This document shows, piece by piece, positions 1 to 4,345 of a stretch of 7,572 nucleotides of DNA (position 1 is its first letter; the number at the start of each line of letters is the position of its first letter). The stretch is from Chloroflexota bacterium (GTDB lineage Bacteria > Chloroflexota > Limnocylindria > Limnocylindrales > CSP1-4), in NCBI GenBank assembly GCA_021790715.1, contig JAJYGK010000077.1, forward strand, positions 1 through 7,572. Direction: 5' to 3'. The notes beneath the pieces were generated by a model, which saw only the letters and a list, made by a program, of their open reading frames with translations, made no database searches and was not told the origin of the DNA. A program made the translations under genes and the position numbers.

Positions 1-1
1 G

Positions 2-208
2 CACTTCCTCGCGCCGGAGCCACTCTCCACGATCTTCGGGCGGGCGGGGCTCTCGCGGGAGCGCCGCGTCGTGGTCTACGACTCGGCCGGGATCGGCGCC
101 AGCAAGGTCGCGCTCGCGCTGAACCTCGTCGGTTTCCCGGACGTCGCCGTGTACGACGGCGGGTGGGCCGAGTGGGGCGCGCGCATGGACCTGCCGGTCA
201 ACCGCTGA
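2..208 (+). CDS. Rhodanese-fold sulfurtransferase, C-terminal fragment (5' end outside window)
   Basis: Sixty-eight residues are visible, ending in DLPVNR. They match the end of a two-domain thiosulfate/3-mercaptopyruvate sulfurtransferase: a strand VVVYD, a helix rich in Ala/Leu, then YDGGWAEWG, the family's C-terminal [YD]GxWxEW signature. These enzymes move sulfane sulfur from thiosulfate or mercaptopyruvate onto a catalytic Cys in the loop after this strand (YCGSGVTA in the family). Here the loop reads YDSAGIGA, so the Cys position is Asp (codon 80-82). An Asp at this place is normal for the inactive N-terminal domain of tandem rhodaneses but odd in a domain that ends the protein. The fragment could be a non-catalytic rhodanese module or a protein whose active domain lies upstream. 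Fold assignment is firm; activity is unknown. It converges on the unknown protein that ends at 265. Confidence 0.85.
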   Translation, partial: HFLAPEPLSTIFGRAGLSRERRVVVYDSAGIGASKVALALNLVGFPDVAVYDGGWAEWGARMDLPVNR

Positions 209-211
209 CGG

Positions 212-247
212 GGACCATCCCGCCGCCGAGGCGGTCCGTGGTGGTCC
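212..247. terminator. Nested GC-rich hairpin between convergent genes
   Basis: GGACCA (212-217) is perfectly complementary to TGGTCC (242-247). Between them CCGC and GCGG form an inner stem around CGAG. It starts 4 nt after the sulfurtransferase stop and ends 17 nt before the stop of the convergent gene, so it could terminate both. There is no U-run on either strand. Function is inferred from position and structure only. Confidence 0.4.
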
Positions 248-264
248 GCGGATGTCGCGGCGCG

Positions 265-816
265 TCACCCGATCGTGTACGGCGCGAGGATCTGGGAGCG
301 TTCGTGGTTGAACGCGAGCATCGGGACGCTGGTGCGCGGGATCGCGAGCGCGTCGGACCAGTAGGTCGCGTCGGTCACCGGGACGAAGCGGCCGACGAGC
401 TCCTGCAGCGCGTCACGCAGGCTGCGCTCCGGCAGCACGTGGATGTTGCCGACGATCCGGAACGGCGGCTGGCTGACGAGCGCCCGTTCGGTGACCTTGA
501 CCGTCCGGAGCTCCGGGAGCGTCTCGATCGAATCGCCGGGCTCGTGGGCGAACAGGACCGTGGCCAGGTTGACCTGGGCGTACCCCGCACGCTCGGTCGT
601 CGCTCCGGCACCGTGCGTCTCGAACGTGACGTCCTCGAGCACGAAGAATCCTTCCTCGGCGGTGTTCAGCGCGTCGGTCAGGCGACGGGCCATCGTCCTG
701 AGCGCACCCCGGATCACGTACGTGTCCGTGTACAGGACGAGCTGGCGCAGGCGGCCTGCGGCGACGTCCGGGGCCTGCGCGTGCGCCTCCGCGTGGCCGA
801 AGACGAGTCGGTCCAT
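265..816 (-). CDS. Uncharacterised 183-residue protein with two related halves (possibly DUF6812-like)
   Basis: I do not recognise a function. The ATG at 816 is chosen because upstream sequence reads as low-complexity Arg/Pro, protein-like sequence begins at MDRLVFGHAE, and a -10-like CATACT lies 6 nt before it. There is no signal peptide, membrane segment or Cys. The first half has YTDTYVIRG (29-37), then a helix RRLTDALN (44-51), FFVLEDVTF (57-65) and FAHE (89-92). The second half repeats the pattern: FRIVG (119-123), RSLRDALQ (131-138), RFVPVTDATY (143-152) and FNHE (169-172). Predicted content is mostly beta strands with one short helix per half, suggesting a pseudo-dimeric beta barrel or sandwich. 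The TD-x-Y-x-I-x-G...LsDaLN pattern reminds me of DUF6812, but I cannot verify this. It lies 124 bp downstream of the ligase on the same strand with its own promoter-like sequence, so co-regulation is not evident. Confidence 0.85.
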   Translation of the reverse strand: MDRLVFGHAEAHAQAPDVAAGRLRQLVLYTDTYVIRGALRTMARRLTDALNTAEEGFFVLEDVTFETHGAGATTERAGYAQVNLATVLFAHEPGDSIETLPELRTVKVTERALVSQPPFRIVGNIHVLPERSLRDALQELVGRFVPVTDATYWSDALAIPRTSVPMLAFNHERSQILAPYTIG

Positions 817-838
817 CTCGGGAGTATGCGGTACCGCA
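817..838 (-). promoter_or_regulatory. Putative leaderless promoter and 12-bp palindrome before the unknown protein
   Basis: On the - strand CATACT (828-823) matches the -10 consensus at four positions, including the key A2 and T6. It is followed by 6 nt and then ATG at 816, which places the expected transcription start on the ATG itself. No Shine-Dalgarno is present. A perfect palindrome TGCGGTACCGCA (827-838) overlaps the 5' edge of the -10 and sits where a repressor would block polymerase. No convincing -35 is visible. Confidence 0.45.
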
Positions 839-909
839 CGCCCGACGGGAAGATGGTGCGCTCGTTCGGCACTTCCGCGGCACGGGACGGCCGAGCGGGC
901 GAGGGTGGC

Positions 910-940
910 CGGCGGAGGGTCCGCTGCGCGCGGTCCGCCG
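910..940 (-). terminator. GC-rich hairpin abutting the DNA ligase stop codon
   Basis: CGGCGGA (910-916) pairs perfectly with TCCGCCG (934-940), and an inner CCGC/GCGG stem (921-924 with 930-933) extends it past a 4-nt bulge, closing on a 5-nt loop. On the - strand the hairpin starts at the first base after the ligase TGA (943-941). There is no following U-run, so this would be a U-less terminator or a 3'-end-stabilising structure. Confidence 0.5.
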
Positions 941-2647
941 TCAGCTCGCCAGTGCCGCGACGGCCGAGAGCGTGTCGGCCTCGCTCGCCGGCTTGTCGGG
1001 CCGCAGCCGCGCGATGCGCGGGAACCGCATGGCGTACCCCGACCCATGCCGCGCCGACGGCTGGATCCGGTCGAACGCCACCTCCACGACGATCGTCGGC
1101 TCGACCAGGCGATACCTGCCCAGGCGCCTCAGCGTGTGCGCCTCGAACCAGCGGGTCATCTCGGCGATCTCGGCGTCGGTCAGCCCGCTGTACGCCTTGC
1201 CCACCGTCACCAGCGCGCCCTCACGCCCGGGCCGGTCGTCGCGCACGGCGAACGTGTAGTCGGACAGCACGCCGTGCCGCCTGCCGTGACCGAGCTCGAC
1301 ACCGACCACCACGCAGTCGAGCGTCGCGAGCGCCTTCTTCAGCTTCAGCCAGGCCAGGCCCCGGCGGCCGGGCGTGTACCCGCTCTCGGGATCCTTCACC
1401 ACCAGTCCCTCGTTGCCGCGCGCGCGGGCCGCGTCGAAGGCCGCGTCGAGCTCGGCGGCCGTCTCGACGTGGACGAGATGGCCGAGCGCGATCCGGTCGG
1501 GAAGCTCCAGTGCCTCCAGGCGCGCCCGTCGCTCGGCCAGCGGCACGTCGAGGAGCGGCGCGACGGGTTCGCCCGGGCTGGGCGCGAGTGCGATCGCGTC
1601 GAACGTCACATAGCCGGCCGGGACCGCGGCGAGCGTCCCGGCGGAGGGGGCCACGCGGCCGAGCCGGTTCTGGAGCCGCGCGAACGGCAGGATCGTGCCC
1701 GATTCCATCGCGAGCAGCTCGCCGTCGAGGATGCCGTCCCACGGCAGCGACGCGGCGGCACCGGCAACGTCCGGGAACTGCCGCGTGATGTCGTGCAGGT
1801 CGCGGCTGAAGAGGCGGACCTCGGGCCCCAGCTTGTGGAGCTGCGCGCGGATCCCGTCGTACTTGTCCTCGGCCCAGAGCGGCGCGCCGAGCCGACTCGC
1901 GATCTCCTCCGCGTCGCGGGCGGGCGAGGCGAGCATCGGCTGCAGCGGTCGGAACAGCGAGGGACTCGCGCCCGCCAGCCGATCCGCGCGGGCCAGGCGC
2001 GCGACCTCCCCGATGTCACCGGTCGCCATGAGCGCGTGGCGGACCTCGGCGAGGGGCCGGTCGAACGCGCCAGCGACCGCCGATTCCAGGAGGCCCTCCC
2101 GCAGGCCGATGCGCAGCTCTCCGCTGAGCACCTTCACGACGTACATCGCCGCGAGCGGGTCGAGGCGCCCGAGCAGATCGGCGAGCAGGTCCACGCGCAC
2201 GGCGGGACGGCGCGCCTCGACGATGGCGGCGAACGCGCCCTGGACCTCGGGGAGCGGAAGGTCGCGCGTCGCCGCCGGAGTGTGCCCAGGCGTCGGATCA
2301 CGCGCCGCCGGAGTGTGCCCGGGCGTCGGATCGCGCGTCGCCGCGGGATCGCGCGCCGCCAGCAGGTCGTACGTCGCACGCCCGGGGTCGCTCGATCGGT
2401 CGTAGGCCTCGCCGAAGGCGCCGGGCGCGGCGCCCGCCACGCGTTCCACGGCCTCGCGAACGGCCGCCCAGCCGATCCCCGCCGTTCGCGGGTCGGCGGC
2501 GGGAAACGGCCGCCCGGTGAAGAACACGCAGGCCACCGCGAGCGAGTCGGGATCGAGCGACCGGAGGTAGCCGGCCAGGAGCGCGATCTTGCCGGACGTC
2601 CGCGATGTGGCCGCGACGCCGGACGCGATCTCGGCCCACGGTCGCAT
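941..2647 (-). CDS. ATP-dependent DNA ligase, 568 residues
   Basis: Joins nicked DNA using ATP through an enzyme-AMP intermediate. An N-terminal DNA-binding domain spans about 1-235, with the family's L-S-G-E-L-R-I-G-L-R-E-G element at 174-185. The adenylation domain follows, with motif I EDKYDGIR (Lys262 is the expected AMP-bearing lysine), motif III LDGELLAM (306-313), motif IV EGLVVKDP (412-419) and motif V WLKLKK (432-437). The C-terminal OB-fold ends in the motif VI-type FPRIARLRPDKPASEADTL. Length and layout match stand-alone bacterial/archaeal-type (LigB-like) ATP ligases; no polymerase or nuclease (LigD) domains and no Ku gene are present. The start at 2647 is chosen because protein-like sequence begins there (MRPWAEIASGVAATS), a -10-like TACCAT sits 7 nt upstream, and longer versions would run through the divergent GNAT gene. 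Residues 104-127 contain a duplicated 11-residue unit (RDPTPGHTPAA) in a probable loop. Likely an accessory repair ligase beside an NAD-dependent LigA elsewhere; that role is inference. Confidence 0.96.
   Translation of the reverse strand: MRPWAEIASGVAATSRTSGKIALLAGYLRSLDPDSLAVACVFFTGRPFPAADPRTAGIGWAAVREAVERVAGAAPGAFGEAYDRSSDPGRATYDLLAARDPAATRDPTPGHTPAARDPTPGHTPAATRDLPLPEVQGAFAAIVEARRPAVRVDLLADLLGRLDPLAAMYVVKVLSGELRIGLREGLLESAVAGAFDRPLAEVRHALMATGDIGEVARLARADRLAGASPSLFRPLQPMLASPARDAEEIASRLGAPLWAEDKYDGIRAQLHKLGPEVRLFSRDLHDITRQFPDVAGAAASLPWDGILDGELLAMESGTILPFARLQNRLGRVAPSAGTLAAVPAGYVTFDAIALAPSPGEPVAPLLDVPLAERRARLEALELPDRIALGHLVHVETAAELDAAFDAARARGNEGLVVKDPESGYTPGRRGLAWLKLKKALATLDCVVVGVELGHGRRHGVLSDYTFAVRDDRPGREGALVTVGKAYSGLTDAEIAEMTRWFEAHTLRRLGRYRLVEPTIVVEVAFDRIQPSARHGSGYAMRFPRIARLRPDKPASEADTLSAVAALAS
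2271..2336 (-). repeat. In-frame 33-bp tandem repeat inside the DNA ligase gene
   Basis: Two adjacent 33-bp units (2271-2303 and 2304-2336) differ at only two positions by eye, and a partial third unit follows to about 2354. Each unit encodes 11 residues (RDPTPGHTPAA), so gain or loss of a unit keeps the reading frame. The near-identity indicates a recent slippage or duplication event in a surface loop of the N-terminal domain. Confidence 0.9.
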
Positions 2648-2675
2648 GGGGCCGATGGTATAGCATCGATTCACG
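2648..2675. promoter_or_regulatory. 28-bp divergent promoter region shared by ligase and GNAT
   Basis: ATGGTATAGCAT (2655-2666) is a 10-of-12 palindrome. Its right half gives TAGCAT on +, 9 nt before the GNAT ATG (2676). Its left half gives TACCAT on -, 7 nt before the ligase ATG (2647). Both halves fit the TAnnnT -10 pattern, and both transcripts would have almost no leader. Neither start has a Shine-Dalgarno. Any -35 for one gene must lie inside the first codons of the other. Clear -35 hexamers are not visible. Confidence 0.5.
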
Positions 2676-3320
2676 ATGGCCCTCGACCTCGACCCGTCCC
2701 GCTGGCATCCCGACGCGATCACCGGGCGACGCGTCGTGCTGCGCCGGCACCAGCCCGACCAGTTCCCGGCCGTCCTGCGCTGGTACCGGGATCCGGAGGT
2801 CGCGCGGCTCACGCGGTTCCAGATCGGGCCCGTGTCCGACGAGGAGGTGCGCCGGTACTTCCAGACCCGCCTGCTCTCGGGCGATGCGTTCGCGTACGCG
2901 ATCCACCGCGCGGACGACGAGCGGCTGATCGGCACCACGACGCTGAGCGCGCTGGACCCCGACAACGGGAGCGTCCTCTTCCACATCACCGTCGGCGAGC
3001 GGGACTGCTGGGGACAGGGCCTGGGCACGGAGGCCACCGCGCTGATGGTCGAGCACGCGTTCGAGGTGCTCGGCATGCACCGGGTCGGCCTGAGCGTGTT
3101 CGAGTTCAACGCCCGGGCGATCCGTTCCTACGAGAAGGTCGGGTTCCGGATCGAGGGCCGGAGCCGGGAGGCGCTCTGGCGCGACGGCTCGTACTGGGAC
3201 GAGATCCACATGGGGATCCTGGAAGGCGAGTGGCGCGCACGGGGCGGCCGCCGGGTGCGCACCCGGGAGACCGCGGACGAGCACGCCGGCGCGGCCACGC
3301 TCCGGTACGGGCGGCGATAG
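2676..3320 (+). CDS. GNAT family N-acetyltransferase, RimJ/RimL type
   Basis: A 214-residue protein predicted to transfer the acetyl group of acetyl-CoA to an amine; the acceptor is unknown. The N-terminal TGRRVVLRRHQPDQFPAVLRW (16-36) is the usual first strand and helix of RimJ/RimL-like GNATs. The acetyl-CoA pyrophosphate loop is W-G-Q-G-L-G-T (112-118), a good match to the family's Q/R-x-x-G-x-G/A motif, preceded by the strand FHITVGE. Motif B follows as NARAIRSYEKVGF (145-157), then EGRSREALWRDGSYWDEIHMGIL (160-182), typical of ribosomal-protein and small-molecule Nalpha/Nepsilon acetyltransferases. After residue 183 there is a basic, probably disordered tail of about 30 residues (many Arg) not needed for the fold. 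The ATG is the first codon after a -10-like TAGCAT, with no Shine-Dalgarno. The stop is 9 nt before the next gene, suggesting co-transcription. Confidence 0.93.
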   Translation: MALDLDPSRWHPDAITGRRVVLRRHQPDQFPAVLRWYRDPEVARLTRFQIGPVSDEEVRRYFQTRLLSGDAFAYAIHRADDERLIGTTTLSALDPDNGSVLFHITVGERDCWGQGLGTEATALMVEHAFEVLGMHRVGLSVFEFNARAIRSYEKVGFRIEGRSREALWRDGSYWDEIHMGILEGEWRARGGRRVRTRETADEHAGAATLRYGRR

Positions 3321-3329
3321 GGCTCGCCG

Positions 3330-3608
3330 GTGCCGACCCCGGGGCCCGCGGCCGAACGCGCGCGCGAGGAGATCCGCCGCCTGGCCGCCGCGAAGGGCCA
3401 CCCGACGGACAACGCGCAGCTCGCGCTCGACCGCCTCGACCAGGCGTTCGCCGCCGGCGAGCTCGAGCGGACCCCGCTGCTGGACCAGGCCGCCATGGAC
3501 CTGCGGCTCGCGCTCGTCGAGGGCGAGGGGCAGCGGCTCGGCGGCAAGACCGGCGAGGCGTCGCGACTCATCCTCCGCGCGATCGTGCGCGGCCTCGACG
3601 AGGCCTGA
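3330..3608 (+). CDS. Small helical protein of unknown function, 92 residues, GTG start
   Basis: I do not recognise a family. The GTG at 3330 is used because it is the first in-frame start after the GNAT stop (9-nt gap) and no ATG precedes codon 56. No strong Shine-Dalgarno is seen, so translation may be coupled to the GNAT gene. The sequence is rich in Ala, Leu, Arg and Glu, has no Trp, Tyr or Cys and a single Phe, and looks all-helical: helices at about 6-22, 28-43, 50-66 and 75-91, separated by short Gly/Pro or Asp turns (GHPTDN, GELERT, GGKTGE). There is no signal peptide or transmembrane segment. A small cytosolic helical bundle or adaptor would fit. A perfect inverted repeat overlaps its stop codon. 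The coding call rests on length, operon-like spacing and an amino-acid make-up unlike frame-shadow sequence. Confidence 0.7.
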   Translation: MPTPGPAAERAREEIRRLAAAKGHPTDNAQLALDRLDQAFAAGELERTPLLDQAAMDLRLALVEGEGQRLGGKTGEASRLILRAIVRGLDEA

Positions 3609-3650
3609 GCCGGGGGAACAGGGCGGGCCGGCGCAGGCTCAGGCCGGCCC
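3602..3650 (+). terminator. Two mutually exclusive hairpins at the end of the GNAT operon
   Basis: GGCCTGAGCC (3602-3611) and GGCTCAGGCC (3636-3645) are a perfect 10-bp inverted repeat that includes the TGA stop (3606-3608). A second stem, GGGCCGG (3625-3631) with CCGGCCC (3644-3650), lies across the same right arm, so the two cannot form together. Ribosomes at the stop codon would cover the first left arm and favour the second hairpin. No U-run follows. The rest of 3609-3723 shows only the promoter-like element of the next gene. Confidence 0.5.
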
Positions 3651-3711
3651 TGCGGCTCCACTCGATCGCCTCCGCGGCGGGACGCGCCATCGGTCCCCCC
3701 GGCACGGCCGG

Positions 3712-3723
3712 TATCATGCGGCG
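3712..3723 (+). promoter_or_regulatory. Putative leaderless promoter of the molybdoenzyme gene
   Basis: TATCAT (3712-3717) matches the -10 consensus at five of six positions and is followed by GCGGCG and the ATG at 3724, putting the predicted transcription start on the A of ATG. No Shine-Dalgarno and no recognisable -35 are visible. Confidence 0.5.
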
Positions 3724-4323
3724 ATGGACAGACTGCTGGGGCGTCCCCGTCTCACGGACGAGCAGAAGCGCCGGGTCCCGCCGGGCCAGTACCTCACCGC
3801 CAAGTGGCCCGTGCTGCACTACGGGTCGGTTCCGCGAACTGACCTCTCGTCGTGGGACTTCAGGGTGTGGGGCGAGGTCGAGCAGCCGCTGGACCTGACC
3901 TGGGAGCAGTTCCGTGCGCTGCCGCGCACCACGGTCCACTGCGACATCCACTGCGTCACCCGCTGGAGCAAGCTCGACGTCGACTTCGAGGGCGTCTCGG
4001 TGCGGACGATCCTCGACCTCGTGCGCCCGAAGCCGTCGGCGCGCTTCGCGCTCGCGCACTGCGAGCAGGGCTACACGGCCAACCTGCCGCTCGAAGCCCT
4101 GCGCGACGATGACGTGCTGCTGGCCGACACGTACGGCGGCGAGCCGCTCGAGCCCGACCACGGCTATCCGCTGCGCCTGATGGTGCCGAAGCGCTACTTC
4201 TGGAAGAGCGCCAAGTGGATCCGTGGCCTGCAGTTGCTGGACCACGACGTGCCCGGGTTCTGGGAGCGGTACGGCTACCACAACGAGGGCGATCCCTGGC
4301 AGGAGCAGCGCTTCGCCGAGTAG
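3724..4323 (+). CDS. Sulfite oxidase-like molybdopterin-dependent oxidoreductase, soluble
   Basis: A 199-residue single-domain protein with the SUOX/YedY molybdopterin fold. Cys77, in the segment HCDIHCVTRWS (72-82), is the expected Mo ligand. Other family hallmarks are the strand WDFRVWGEVEQPLDLTWEQF (44-63), the region HCEQGYTANLPLEAL (112-126), the late Y-P-L-R-L-M-V-P-K-R-Y-F-W-K-S-A-K-W and a C-terminal P-G-F-W-E-R-Y-G-Y-H-N-x-G-D-P-W. The length equals that of the short YuiH-like group, which lacks the sulfite oxidase dimerisation domain and cytochrome b5. No Tat or Sec signal peptide is present, unlike MsrP (YedY), so it should be cytoplasmic. Substrate and electron partner are not evident: no haem-membrane subunit (MsrQ) or cofactor-synthesis gene is beside it. 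It converges on tryptophanase with a 22-bp gap holding only weak hairpin potential. The ATG is set by the adjacent -10-like element. Confidence 0.93.
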   Translation: MDRLLGRPRLTDEQKRRVPPGQYLTAKWPVLHYGSVPRTDLSSWDFRVWGEVEQPLDLTWEQFRALPRTTVHCDIHCVTRWSKLDVDFEGVSVRTILDLVRPKPSARFALAHCEQGYTANLPLEALRDDDVLLADTYGGEPLEPDHGYPLRLMVPKRYFWKSAKWIRGLQLLDHDVPGFWERYGYHNEGDPWQEQRFAE

Positions 4324-4345
4324 GCGGACCGCTCCGGCTCGCCGA

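Noticed and set aside
163..1788. A 541-codon open frame on + starting inside the sulfurtransferase
   Set aside because: It overlaps the sulfurtransferase out of frame and then lies antisense to two genes; low-complexity Arg/Ser/Ala translation.
2271..2354. The 33-bp repeats as a CRISPR array or protein-binding iteron
   Set aside because: Units are directly adjacent with no spacers, lie within the ligase reading frame and keep the frame, so a coding minisatellite explains them.
2298..3401. A 367-codon open frame on - across the GNAT gene
   Set aside because: It is the antisense shadow of the GNAT, which has intact acetyl-CoA-binding motifs.
2676..3608. GNAT plus small protein as a type II toxin-antitoxin module
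   Set aside because: The GNAT is a 214-residue RimJ/RimL-like protein rather than a short TacT/AtaT type, the order is unusual, and the small protein shows no recognisable DNA-binding antitoxin motif.
443..3898. An 1151-codon open frame on + across the ligase, GNAT and beyond
   Set aside because: It runs antisense to the clearly homologous ligase and unknown protein and out of frame through the GNAT. Its translation is Arg/Pro/Gly/Ala-rich with no domain pattern; long shadow frames are expected at this GC content.
4324..4345. A terminator in the 22-bp gap between molybdoenzyme and tryptophanase
   Set aside because: Only a 3- to 4-bp stem with a tiny loop can be drawn, too weak to report as a feature.
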